DNA of 64,000 bases from Eublepharis macularius (taxonomy: Eukaryota; Chordata; Lepidosauria; Squamata; Eublepharidae). The stretch lies in NCBI RefSeq assembly GCF_028583425.1, contig NC_072794.1, positions 30,563,232 through 30,627,231 on the forward strand. The letters run 5' to 3'. The position numbers were made by a program, and so were the translations under genes. Positions 22,623 through 35,400 of the stretch are shown here, one piece after another (positions within the stretch are counted from its first letter, which is position 1; each line of letters begins with the position of its first letter). The notes beneath the pieces were generated by a model. It was not told where the DNA came from. It saw only the letters and a list, made by a program, of their open reading frames with translations, and searched no databases.

Positions 22623-24659
22623 AAAACCCATGGGATGTTGGGGAAAGTGAAAATACTTTTTTCCCAAAATGATTGGGGACTGAAGGTTAACTTAAAAAAC
22701 AATACAGTTACTGCTGCTTGTCAAGTCCCTTATTATTACAGTGTTTCAGAAGAAGGTTGGCTTCTCTCGTACAGGGCAGAGATCTCTACCTCAAGCAATA
22801 GTTGTATGAATTGCACAACTTGCTACTAAAAAAAGTACACTCCAGATTTGTACTTACAAATCTGGTAAACCCTGTTTGAACTTCTTCTGCCCTCTTTCTC
22901 CTGAACCTAGGGTTGGCAGATCTCAGGGCGGTGGGCCTTCTATGCTTCACTTTCACCTACTACATCTGTCAGGCTCAATCTGAGACTCTGCCAACCCACC
23001 CTGTGACCTGGGGTTTAGTGTCAGTTGGCATTGTTCTTTGGGTCTCCGACACAATAAGGTTTCTTGTATCAATCAGGGTTGCCAGATCTTGGTGTCTGAT
23101 CTGACATTTCAGTGGTTTAGCTTTCATCTTCCAAGGTGAAGGCAGATCTTAGGGTATGTATGGGGCAGAATTGGCGGGCAGGTGGGCTGTTTTCTACTTG
23201 GCTTAAAATATTTTTTCATTATAATATACCAGTGAGGATCTTTCCCTGCCTAGCCACATGATACCCCTCTCACCCAAGCTCCCTGGCACCTCCACTTGAG
23301 TCTTAGGTTTTGAACCTTAAGGCTTGTGGCAACTTGCTTGCACCTCTCCATGGTTCATCTCCTACTGTGTTCACCATGTTCCTCGTCATCTTCTTCCTTG
23401 GCTACCATGGACCTACCCTCACAACTGTCTGCTGCCACATGTATTGTTTGACTGTGATGCTTAAATTGTGAGCCCCATAGAAGGATGCTGGCAGTTCGGA
23501 CTTTTGTATGATGCCTAAGAATGAAACAATGCCTTTGTTGTATGCAAACTTGTACCTTGAATGTCCCTCTAGCCAATCATGATAAGAGACACACACGGAG
23601 TCCTGTAGATGAAGCAATCTAGAATTGTTTATTAAACAATGGAGGAACGATGGTTACACAGAGAGTAAAAGGTCTCCTCGTGCCCAAAGCTCATCAGAGC
23701 TACAATAGCCGTGCAAAGCAATTAAAACCTTTTGGTTAATTAGAATATTTGTTATTCTATTGGCTCAGAAACTACAGTGGCCACCATTGGCTTAAGGTTA
23801 GCCACCTACAGATGTCCAGGGGTATTCTCATTGGAAGAAGCAACTTTGGTCAATAGCATAATTACAATATTACCCGATACTCATTTCTTATCTCATATGT
23901 CCTTGGCTTATCTCTAGAAGGGTACATCTTACTTCCTTTCTCACACATCTCTTTCATGGGCTTCTCATTCATGCCTGTTCCTGTGGTCTTTTTAACATTT
24001 AATAATGGTGCCCTGGTGTCACTTCTTGCAACCTTGGGGGCTTCAGTCGAGGAATATTTCTATGGACTCCGTGGGTGGAGAGCTGCTGGAATGTGCTTGT
24101 CCCCTTCTCCTTTTTGTGGTTTTTTTCTCTCAGCCTTGAGAGATGTATCTAATCTTAGCTTGCTTTCATTGCAACATTTTGCATGGACAGTTTCACAAAG
24201 GGGATTTCTGTATCAAGTAAGTAACTGGTGTCAGGAATCAAACAGGTGCTCATTAAGCTTATTGAGCGCAATCTACTGATAGTAAGCTTCACAGTGCTTT
24301 GATCTTACATTTCACAGTGATTTACATGTGTAACATACATTCTGCTTTGGTCTTTTGTTTCAAGTTTCATTTTCTTGCACGTTCCGTTACAAGTGCTACA
24401 TTAGCTCCTGAGAATAGTAAAAGTGCATAATACTGAAAGGCACAGAAAAGGTATATAAAATCTCTTTCATTAAATCCATATCCCACACCTATAATAATGG
24501 CCCTGTTAATCACATATCTTTCCCACCTTTCCTCCAAGGAACCCAGGATATCATACACAAGGTTTGCCATTCTGAACATGGATGGTATAAGACATTGTCC
24601 TGTAAACTTGAAGGATCAGGATTTTTGAATTTATGTCTCCCTGCTGTGCCAGTACATTT
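22623..24659. other. Intergenic, no gene seen
   Basis: A block at about 23590-23940 with 'tttattaaacaatgg' could be a solo LTR on the minus strand, but I cannot show its ends. No selectin-like (SELL or SELE) exon is visible. Confidence 0.35.
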
Positions 24660-24842
24660 TAGGGTGGCCAACTCCAGACTGCAAAATGCCTGAGCAGTGC
24701 CCAGAGATGGCAGAATTTGGGGAAAGGATGGAATTTAGAAGGGATGTGATGCCATAGAGTCTGCCATGCAAAGCTGTCATTTCCTCCAGGGAACTGCTCT
24801 CTTTAGTCTGGAGATCATTTGTAAAAAGTTTGGCAGCCCTAG
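24660..24842 (+). repeat. Interspersed repeat, 'gttgggaaattcctgg' family
   Basis: Blocks 'ggtggccaactccaga', 'gatgtgatgccatagagtct', 'catttcctccagggaactg' and 'agtctggagatcattt' occur in the family order seen at 29623-29820. Confidence 0.6.
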
Positions 24843-25589
24843 CACAGTTCATCTTGTTTTCTTGCCATGTTTACTTCTCTTGCATCTTAGTTCTCTTGCC
24901 ATATTATTATCTTTGGACACAATCTAGGCCAATTTAAGCTCTTTTGATTCCCAGTGAATCCAAAGTGTAAGTTAGATGCATGCTAAAATCTGTCTTCATA
25001 TCAAATCCGTATTTCTGACCCAAAGGGTGTGACCAGCAGATGGTCATGGCACAGATGGATGGATGAGAATGTATTGGTGGTAGCTGTCATCAGCTGGGGT
25101 AAGTATTTGTGAAATTTACTGTTTTAAAAAAGCCATTTTAGTTTTACATTGACCGTGGACTGGAAGGAAGGATGTGAAGCAATACCTTTAGAGGAAAGTT
25201 GTGTAAACCGAACAGTGTTCAAGGCTGCCCTGATTCTGATGTCGACACCACTCCAGAGGTTAACTCGGGTGCTTCTTTGGCAACCCAGTTTTTAAAAGAG
25301 AGGTTGGATTCACATGCCTCAGAGCTGATTATCAGGCATTGAGATTTCCTGGCATGGCCACAGTTGAGAAATCCTTGCTTACTGCATATCATCTTTTCAA
25401 AGCAAGATTCTGTCCATCAGAGGTGTAGACAGAAGGTGTTAAAATCATAAAAGCTATTAACAAAAAGGGGCATTTCTTTCCTCTGTGGGGCTGGGAGGGA
25501 AGGGGACTACATCACTTTGCATCATTTTGTTGTTAGTGCTTTGTAAAATTAGGTGTTGCAGTATTAGCATTGGAGTTTACTTAGTTGCA
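24843..25589. other. SELP: SELP upstream region, no element recognised
   Basis: This stretch and the next should contain the SELP promoter and any untranslated first exon. I see no convincing TATA box or first-exon donor and do not mark a start site. Confidence 0.3.
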
Positions 25590-25970
25590 TTCTGGATCTG
25601 ATCAATGGTCCATCTAGTGCAGAGGTTTGTCAGATACCACAGGGAAGCCTAGAAAGAGGGTCTGTAGATGAGAGACCCCAACTGCTAACTGCGCCCTAGC
25701 ATCTGACAATTGAAGGCTTTCTGCCTCTGAGCCATGATAACTGAACGGATAACTGAACGGCCCTGCCAGGAGACATCTCCTCTACAGATCTGTCCCCCCC
25801 TTTTTAAACCCAGCAGTGATCATTCCCACACCTCATGGCAGTGAGTTCCACAAATCAACTACTCAAGCTGTGAAATAGTGCTTTTTTGCCTCTCCTGAAT
25901 CTACTTCAAATCAGTTTCAACTCTAAGTTATAATATTATGGATGGAGGAGAAAAGTTTTTCTCTATCAGA
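25590..25970 (+). repeat. Old LINE-derived (CR1/L3-like) fragment just upstream of SELP
   Basis: Runs such as 'atggtccatctagtgcagag', 'catggcagtgagttccacaa' and 'ggaggagaaaagtttttctc' match a widespread amniote LINE-derived repeat as I remember it. It ends about 40 bases before the SELP start codon, so little single-copy sequence separates the two. Confidence 0.45.
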
Positions 25971-26009
25971 ATTATGCACTGTGTAGAGAAAGGTGTGTAG
26001 ATCTGTATC

Positions 26010-26463
26010 ATGGTAGCCAAGTCACTTTTTTTCTCCGTTCTAAATATTTCTTGGCAACTTGTAACTCTGGCAGTACTCTTGTCACCGATGGATGTGGGTG
26101 CCTGGACTTACCACTACGGGACAGAATCAGAGCTGACATGGGAACAAGCAAGGAGTTTTTGCCGGACCTTCTTCACTGACTTGGTAGCAATCCAAAACCA
26201 AGAAGAAATCCATTACCTCAATGAATTCATACCCCGCCATAAAACATACTACTGGATTGGGATCCGGAAGATTAAAAACATTTGGACCTGGGTGGGAACC
26301 AACAAAACCCTGACGAAGGAGGCGGAGAATTGGGCTAAGGGTGAGCCCAACAACAAACGTTCTAACCAGGACTGTGTTGAGATCTACATTAAGAGGGATT
26401 TGGAGTCTGGGAAGTGGAACGATGAACCTTGTACTAAAAAGAAGCGGGCACTGTGTTACACAG
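26010..26463 (+). CDS. SELP: SELP exon: signal peptide and C-type lectin domain
   Basis: The ATG at 26010 has a strong context (A at -3, G at +4) and opens a hydrophobic signal peptide ([20 protein letters not shown]...), with cleavage probably before WTYHY (residue 32). The lectin domain keeps the selectin signatures [33 protein letters not shown] and KWND. By alignment with human selectins, the Ca2+ ligands E80, N82, N105 and D106 correspond to precursor residues E112, N114, N137 and D138. One extra residue lies before the first lectin cysteine. The exon ends ALCYT plus one base (phase 1) before GTAATG. Alternatively the exon begins at 26074 after 'ctctggcag', giving a 390-nt lectin exon and a separate upstream signal exon; both keep the frame. 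Confidence 0.93.
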
Positions 26464-29400
26464 GTAATGACAAAGTCCCTCTCATATTGTTGCATCTTAT
26501 ATGGTTGTGTGTGTATAGGTGTGCGCAGGCAAAATTAATATACTTTACTATGACCTAGGGATACAGGGGGCCTAGGCTGAACTGCAAATTTGGTACCTGA
26601 CACTGGCTGCTTCCACTTGGAGATGGTTCTCCAAGTAGCTGTTGTATTGCTGCTAGAAATGCTGAGGCATTGGCAATGGCAATGGAACACCCACATGGAA
26701 GTTCTTCCTCATGCTTTCTTTGCTGCCATTCTCCTTTCCACAACCAGGGAGTTTCTTCTTGTAAAAAAATTGGTCAAGCTATATCACTATAACATTGTAA
26801 CATAACAACAATCTATTACAATAGTGTACAAGTTTCCAGCTTTCATTTTTTTAAAGTAAGTTTTTAGACCTTTGGGTTGCTGACACATTTCTCCAAAAGC
26901 AGTAGAGACTTACTTGTTTTTTAAGAGAAAGCTGGGAAATAGTACATTGATGCAATAGATTGTTATAATGCTGTAGCAATATAGCTAATATTGATTTCCC
27001 TCCCTAAAGCCTGAAAAAGCTCTCTGGGGGTAGGGGGGAGTGACAGCTGTGGGGACTGTAATAAGGAATGGAACTGATGTGGGAAGGACCTGAAAAAATG
27101 CATACTTACCCATCCACATGGTGTCCAGAGGCACTTTTATTGTGACCTTTCTCAAAAGATTGCATCAAAGAGTCTCTCTATATGATACTTGTTTCACGAG
27201 GATGCTCAAGTGAAGGGAGATGCAATGATAGCCTGGAGTCGTAGTTTAAAAGCCGAAGGCTCTGTCAATTTCCCCTCTCCACAGGAGGGTAGTTTGAGAA
27301 GACAGGGCCCCATCACTCCTCAAAGGGTTTGCTAATTGCATCTAATTAACAAACCCTCTGAGGAGCATCTCTGCCTGCTGTCTTTTTAAACTACCCTCCT
27401 GTGGAGAGGGGGAATTGACAGAGCCTTCTCTTCTGTCTCTTTAAACTACAAGTCCCTGCTAACATTGCGTCTCCTTTCACTTGAGCATCCTTGTGAAAGG
27501 AAAACACAGAATCAGGATGAATAGAGGATGGTGTCATGAGGATTTTCTAAAAAAACGGAAAAGCAGTAAGAAGCCAAGGAGAAGTGGAAAGTCCTTCTGG
27601 AAATAGCTATGGTCTATTTCTGTCTTTTCAGACATTTTTCTTCCCTGACTCAGGACGGAGATCCAACACTCAAATTACGGGGGAAAGATAGCCCCGTAAT
27701 CAAACATTACCCTTGATATGAATTGGCAATCATTAGGCCTCTTTCCACGTCATGAAAGGAAAGAGAGCTAGACTTGTTGCTGTGAGAACAGCATTGCTGT
27801 GAGGGGGGAACTGTTTCCATTATAAGATGTGAGACATGATCTTCAGTATTAGCGCAAGGGAGAATGCAGCTTCTGTAATATTCATCATGGCGTGTGCATG
27901 TGTGGGGGAAGGGGGTCTAGTGATACAGTTTAAAGGTTTTAATCCAGCCTAAGGATTCACAGACTACAGTTTATGCTATAGGGGGAAATAGTCTTTAGAT
28001 GCCACAAGTGTGGAAAAAACTGCCTTGAGAGTGCTGTACGTGGGTGGTGTGTTACTCAGTGAAGGTATGTTATGCAAACAAAGTTTTGAGAACCCACCTG
28101 ATAATTGCAGTAGAAGCCAGATATGTGCAGCACTGATTGGCTTGTGCTTGTGATATCAGAAATCCACATGCACCCTCACTGGAGCAGTTTTTCCCCAAAT
28201 TAACTTTGCGTTGTACAAATATATAGGTAGTGACTTAGGCACTTTTGAAAAGGCTAAGCTGGTGACTAAATCCACACTAGAAACTTCTGAAAAGGCACAT
28301 TTCCACTTCGATAGATGATATGGAATGGTGGTGGTCGTGGCAATGAGAGAACCAGGATTGTCCCAATGGAGGAGGAAACTGTGAATCCTGATTTTTAGAT
28401 CTAATGTACGCAGCCTCGGTCAAATTAGAAGCTGCTCGTAGGAATTCTTTGATGGTGCTAGTTGATAAACCCAAATCAAGGGCCAACTGGGAGCACCCAT
28501 GTTTCCTTTTCACATGCTTGTTCTGTTCATATTGAATGTGTGATTGGGTAGAGTTGAATTTTGACACCAAAAGGAGCATATTCTAAAGAGAGATACACTC
28601 TCTTCCTTCTCCTGCCTTTCTTAGCCTTAAGATTTGGCTTGGCAGTATAAAAACTCTTCATGTTTCTGCTTATAGCTCACCTTCAGAAATGTAATCTGAA
28701 TGGACTCTAGTATGAGAACACGGGGTTTCATCATTTGATAGCTTTCGGATGAGTCTGATGGACTGGGAACTTCAACTCACCACTTCTGCTTTTTTCAAAT
28801 ATTGCCATTTGATGGTAACAAATATGAACACTGGTCCATGTAGGAGCAATAATTTAAGCAAGTTTCATGTAGGTAATCATGTAGGTCTGCAGTAGACAGC
28901 AAGACTTGAGTCTCGTGGCACCTTAGAGACCAACGAGATTTTTAGGGTATAAGCTTTTCAAGGTATAAGATTTTCAGTATCTGAAGAAGGGAGTCTTGAC
29001 TCTCAAAAACGTATATCCTGAAAATTTTGTTGGACTCTAAGGTGCCACTGGACTGAAGTCCTGCTAATCTGAGCAAGTATCTGAGAGAAGAATCCAGTTT
29101 TCATCTTGTGAAAACTTGGGATATCGTTGGAGCAAAGTTTGAGAGAATGCCAAATAAACACTTCCAATTGCAGCTCTCTAGAACAGATACTCAACCATCA
29201 TGATGCCCTTTTGTTAGAGTACCCAGATACCAAGCCAGAGAAGGCTTTTGTACATGGAAGAGCTGTGTAAAGTAGGAATTTGAAGAAGTGCAGCTTTCCT
29301 CACATCTGCTGAAAGACCTGCACCTGCCAAGATTCCCTACTAAACAGCTCTGAAAGGTACAGGAAGTTTTCCTTCATGGCATCTGGTCACCTGACCTGAC

Positions 29401-32400
29401 TTTTACTTTAAAGTTTTTACTTGTTATGGCCATGAGTTCCTGCAGAGAATTGTCACAGCTTGGCCTGAAGGCAGGGGAAACTGGCTTTGGGATTCTTTGA
29501 GGATGAGGGCAAATGAACATTGGGCTGTAATCATTTGTCCTGGTTTTTCCCAAGACATCTTGGTAATTTGAAATGTGCTGAAAAGTTTCATTTGTGACAT
29601 AGGCTGTTTCTACACAGGTAAGGTTGCCAGCTCCAGGGTGGGGAAATTCCTGGATATTTGGGGGTGAAGCCTGGGGAGGGAGAGGTTTGGGGAGGGAAGC
29701 CATTTCAGTGGGGTATGATGCCATTTAATCCACCCTCCAAATAAGCCATTTTCCTAGGGGAACTGATCTCTCCTGCCTAGAAATCAGTTGTAGATCTGGG
29801 AGCTCTCCAGCACTTAGGGATTCTTTGCTGCATGGAGAGCAGAAAGCAACCCCGCCCCCACCCCTGCCGCCCATTAAGGAGGAACATCCACATGACATCA
29901 TGCTCATTCCAATCAGGACTTGTGGGGTTTCTATGGGGAGGGGTGGTGCTAAATTCTGCTTTAAAAATATTGGTGTGCTACTTTCCCCCAGCTGATTCAT
30001 GTTGAAGAACTACTGGGCACCTCAGTAGGGAAAGCAAAAGTGAGGGGAATGGCAGGGGGTCAGAACCATGAGTGGTGGTGGTGCGATTGTTTATTGTGCC
30101 TGCACTTTTGTGCTAGTGTGAGGGCAGAAAAGGGATGGGGGGAGGGAACTGCAGCAGTGGAATGTGGAGGTGTGGACAACACCATTTTCAGCCATTCATG
30201 TACCTCTTGCTGCAGCTGACATGTCAGGGGACACATTTATGTGCCCCAGTGTGGAAGCAGCCACAAAGATGATGGGACTCTAACACAGGTCTGTCCTCTG
30301 TACAGCATCTTGTCAGCCTTCCTCCTGCAGTCAGAACGGTGAGTGTGTGGAGACCATTGGGAACTACACCTGCGTCTGTTATCCCGGCTTCTTTGGGCCT
30401 GAGTGTGAAGAAGGTGAGTCTCTGTCTCATTCATAATAAAACAATGTCCAGAGTCACTGTTAGGTGATGATGAATGTTTACTAACTCCACATTTCTGACA
30501 GAATGTCTAATAAGATCAAGCATTTTATATTGAGTTTTAAAGCATTCAATATGAACATAATAAGGAAAGCCCTGATGGGTCAGATCAAGAAGCCAATAGC
30601 TAATAGCCATCTATCTTCCATTAATTTATCTAACCTCTGTTAAAGCCCGCTAGAATTTTCACACATGTTATCATTGTAATTCTTGCAGCAACCTAGTAAG
30701 GTTATTCCGGTATTTCTTCCCAATGTGAGAGCCTCATTCTCACATCCTCCATTTCATCCTCACCACAACAACCCAGCAATGTGGGTTAGATTGAGAGAGA
30801 GAGACTGGTCCAAGGTCACCCAGAGAATTTCCGTAACCGAGTGGGGATTTAAACCTGGATTCTAGTCTGACATTTTAAACACTACACCATGTTGGCTGTC
30901 CATATCACAGAAGTGAGATGAGGCAGAAAGAGAGAGGCCTCATAGTGAATTCATGGCTGAGAGGAGTTCCAAGTCACTGTGCTATATAAGTTTGACATCT
31001 ATCACTGCTCTATGCTCTTATTTGGGGGGGGGGGGTAGATTTGGATGAGCAATCTTCCATCCTGTTTTGTCCATGAAGAAGTCATTTACAAAGCTGGGGA
31101 ATTGCTCCCCTTATTTAGGATAAGTTATAAACACAACTACCTTTCCATGAAGAGCTCACTTTGCTGAATACATATAAACATGGAAGGGTTTAGCAGCACA
31201 CAGTAGAACTGACCAACAGAGGGCCAAGCTACACATGACGAATGACACTTGAACGGCAAGTGTATTTCTCCCTGTTCACTTGCCCTCCACTCAATCCACT
31301 TGCCGTTCAAGTGTCATTCGTCATGTGTAGCTTGGCCCAGAGTCAGAACTTCCAGATGGCAGAGTTGCTGCTTTACTTAGAGAGATAAGCTACAAGAGAC
31401 GAATGACACTTGCCTGGCAAGTGAAGAGACTCATGTGTATTCCTCCCTGTTCACTTGCCATTCACTTGCGCTCCAAGTGAAGCGCAAGTGAATGGCAAGT
31501 GAACAGGGAGGAATACACATGAGTCTCTTCACTTGCCAGGCAAGTGTCATTCGTCTCTTGTAGCTTGGCCCACAGGGAAATCCTAAGCTGAATTAACCCC
31601 TTTGAAGTCCATTGAAATTAATAGGTTTAGAAGGGTATAACTATACATTGGACTGCATTGTTACTTACTTTGCTTTCAGAGTCTGAGTATATGAAATTCT
31701 AAACATATTAGGTTGAGGGAAACTCGCGTATGACTGCCACTCACCTGCAAAATAATGTGTATGGGGAAATGGGCTCTTGAGCACACATGTGGAAAAAGGA
31801 GAGGCTTTGTGTTTCCCTTTCCTTTAGCTAACATGCTTTCCGCAGGCAGAAAAGAGCCAACTGCATGCTGGGTGGAGGGGAGGGAGTCATGAAGCCTCAC
31901 CTGCCTCCGTGCATGTGCTCAGGAGCCCCCCCCCCCGCTACTATTTTGAATGTGAGTTCTGGTCACGCATTAAATACGAGAGTCCTGAACCTAACTCATG
32001 TTTAACATCTCATTTAAACAGGCCCTCACTGTGTCTCTTCCAGTTACTGAAGTTTAATTGCTATGATGGTGTAAGCTGATATTTCTGTATCTCCATTTAG
32101 TTGTCAAGTGCAGGGAGTTTGATGCTGTCCACAGACCACTGTCCGTGAACTGCAGTCATCCACTGAAGAGCTTCAGTTACAAATCCAGCTGCACCTTCAG
32201 TTGTGATGAAGGGTTTGAAGTGAGCGGGCCAGACACCTCGCAGTGCTCGCCTTACGGGAACTGGACAGCACAAGTACCACAGTGTGTAGGTATGTGTGCT
32301 ATTGTTGCCGGTGCTGTGTCAGCAGTAGAGATGTGGCTCTTTTCCTGCACACTGGTTGTGAGCGGGGAGCCAGCAGCTTGAGCTTTTTCAACTGGTTACC

Positions 32401-35400
32401 TTCTGCAAATTCAGGCAGCACGCTACAGTGCAATCGGTAGCATTTCACATGTGCAAGTTCTCCCCCAGCCTGGTGGCACTCCTAGTTTCCCCCTGACTGG
32501 ACTGGGTTTGACAAATGAGACAAAACTCAGTGAATGTGGCCCAAATTGGCCTGCTGCAAAGCGTGGGAGTGCTCTTGGGGCGGAGCGATGACATCACTCC
32601 TGGGAATGACATCATCATGCCACCCCAGGAGTGCTCCTGGGAGCCCTCTTCCTCTCTCCCACACCCCTGCCGGCCAGGTGAGTGGTGGAGGGGGGCGGAT
32701 GGTGGGAGCGGGGGAAACCCTGCCTCCATCAGGGGACCTGGGACCCCTAGCTGATGTCATGGGGGTGAGGAGGGTCTTTTGTTACAGAAGCCTTGATTGG
32801 ATCAAAACTTGTAGAATAATAGTTACAGAGCCTGATTTGAGTGAATTGCACTCTGGCTTCTCCTTTATGCTGGGGTTTGCCTTTTTGGATTGTCTGCATC
32901 AGGTAAGCTAGCCATTGTTCCCTCATGTTTAAAATTAAATTGTGTAAAGCAGCCTGTCTTTTCTTCTGCTCTACTCATCTCCTTTGTCCTGCAAATACCC
33001 TCCAGAACAACTCAGACAAGGGTTTTCTAGTAAAGTTTGGCTGAACAGATGGTCAGTGGGCTTTTCCGCATGGTAAACTTACAGTGGTTCAGTGTCAGGG
33101 TTGCCAGGTTTCCTTACCCTCCCAGTGGTGCTATGGGAAGCTCCTCACATGTGCGAGACCCCATGCTGGCACGATGATGTCACTTCCGGGAAATGACGTT
33201 ATTGTGCAAGGCTGGGAGCACATGCAAACTTCACTGCAGACCACTTTGGGACCCAAATGGGTTCAATTTGGCATATTTGGGGTGAAAACCAGCCCACTAT
33301 AAAGCATGGGAGCGCTCTCGGGGTGGTGCAATGACATCACTTCCCGGAAGGCCCATTCTCCGCCTTTGTCCCTGCTGGCCAGATAAGTGCTGGTAGGGGG
33401 CAAAAGGTGGGAGTGGGGGATCCCCACCCCCGCTGGTGGAATGGGATTCCTATTCAGCATCCATTGTGCTTTGCTTACTCTTCAGTGGTAGAATCTGTTT
33501 TTTCTAGGTTTTGGTTTTTCCCCAACTCTTTTGTGGCCACATTTATCCCAAAGTTTTCTTTAATAAAGTGCGAAGTCAGTTATTTTAATATGTAGAATTT
33601 TTTCTTTGATTCAAATCTAGCTCTGCCTTTCTCTCTCCCCTTTCCTTCCCTGCATGCTGATTGGTTGTTCGGCAATGTTCAACCACTCCCATGGTCCCTC
33701 TTTCCCCATCTCCCTTCTCCCCCATCCCTTGTTTTTTAAAAAATGGAATTATATTGTAACATCATTATACGTATTTCCCCAAATTCAGCAAACCTCCATA
33801 GGCATTTTGACAGAACCTATAATGACTAGGGAGAAAAAAATTACATGAGAATGAATCAATTGTCTAAAGGATAAACTCCATTCAACACTTGTGTTGGTCA
33901 TTTGAATTTTTTAAAAAAGAGAAATAAATAATGTTTATTTATGTAAATAATGTTATAATGCAGTAACAATAAAATATCTAGTTCTACAATAAATTTTCTA
34001 TTTATAATTTTTGCAGAATTTCCATTTTCAACAAGCGAAAAATGTGGTTATTATTGTGCATACGCCAATCCTTTCTCTACACTTTCTATTTACCAAAGAG
34101 TCAGGAATTGCCAGAAATGGGGCATGAATGATACCTTGTTTTCATCACACGTTTGCTCCTGTCTCCCTCTCCATCCTATCACATGTGCATGTGATCAGAA
34201 GCATCCAATCACACAAGAGGGCTTCTGGGTGGTAAAATATGAGCATTCAGTACTAGCACTGGCGTGCCCTTTCTAATTTGTCCCCTTCTTGGTAGCACAG
34301 AGGTCTGTGGATGCCAAAACCAAGGCTGCTGGTGGCCAAGGAGTTTCTTGGTGTGAAAAGGAGACATTAGATCTTCTGGAGTTATGGGGCAAGGAGAAAG
34401 TCCAAGAAGCACTTTCTGTCTCTCACCACAATATAGATATTGTTGAAAAGACAGATGATTGGTATCACCACCAGGTTTGGCAGCTCCATGGTGCAATAAT
34501 TAGGCAAAGTTGTGGTCTGTCTGATGGATACCAGATCAGTCTGTGAAGTGCAAACTTGCGCGAAAATTATTTTAAAGTTTCCCCCTCAAATTAAACAGCC
34601 AACCACTTTTCCAGAATTTTCAAAATGAAGTGGTGGGAACGCAGATGTCCACTCAACAGAAGGTGGGGGGAGGAAGCGAAGGACATATTACAAAAACAAT
34701 TCTTCGTGGGCAGCCCAGTCCTAAGTGAGGGGGGTGGAAAGCACTCAAGGAGAGGACTAAGGCTTACATGGGTATAAGTTGCACTTACGTGGGCGTAACC
34801 TCCTCTTTGCCGGTAGCCACCTGAGGTGTGCTACTGTTGTCAAGTCGCTGTCAGCAGGCATGCTTGGCAGTTGGATGGAGACGTAAGTGTGGCACAAGTT
34901 CCCACGCTGGGGTGTGTGGCAGGGGGTGGGCTGCAAGTTAGTAAACTTCCAAAGCCACCCCAGCCCCGAGCATGCCCCCTGCAGCAGTGGAAAGTTACAC
35001 CATGAAAAAAGGAAGCATAGCCCATAGGCACTCATTGAACAGGAGAAACTGACCCAGCCCCACCCACACAGCTGGCTCAAGAATAGGATGTCAACACACA
35101 GCCATGGGATCCAATCAGCGTGCACCCCCGTGGTGGCCAAGCCTCCCCTCACGTGGCCAGTTGGCTCCCCCAGCACCCTACAAAACCTCAGGGCACGGCT
35201 TCCATGAACCCAAGTAAGTAGGCAGGTGGCTGGAGGCTCTGCCTGGCAGCCCCCTACTGCGAGGACTTAAAGCACAAGGTGGGAGAGTGGATGCTCATGG
35301 TGGTGGGGCATGAGTGCACTGAGGGGGCTTAGTGGAAAATAGGAAGTACTTTGTACTCGCTTAAGGGAAGAAGAGCAAAGTGCAGAATGTCTGAATAACA

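Larger units (their letters stand above)
26464..30305 (+). other. SELP: SELP intron between lectin and EGF exons
   Basis: Borders are GT at 26464 and AG at 30305. It contains a MITE (27190-27502), a foldback (28880-29071) and an interspersed repeat (29623-29820). No other exon was recognised. Confidence 0.85.
30414..32100 (+). other. SELP: SELP intron EGF-CCP1
   Basis: It holds a minus-strand SINE fragment, a poly-G run (about 31023-31036), two foldback MITEs (31221-31338 and 31384-31571), a weak 'ggaaatcctaa...' palindromic MITE near 31575-31660, and repeat text at 31720-32010. No exon was missed that I can see. Confidence 0.8.

Noticed and set aside
23590..23940. Solo LTR of an endogenous retroelement, minus strand
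   Set aside because: There is a suggestive AATAAA on the minus strand and a sharp change of composition, but no TG...CA ends or TSD could be shown.
1..26000. SELL or SELE exons upstream of SELP
   Set aside because: No lectin, EGF or CCP signature was found on either strand before 26010.
26127..26495. 122-codon frame antisense to the lectin exon
   Set aside because: It is the shadow of the real SELP exon on the other strand.
31388..31565. CRISPR-like or microRNA hairpin
   Set aside because: A single palindrome of a dispersed MITE family in a vertebrate intron; there is no array of spaced repeats and no evidence of a processed small RNA.
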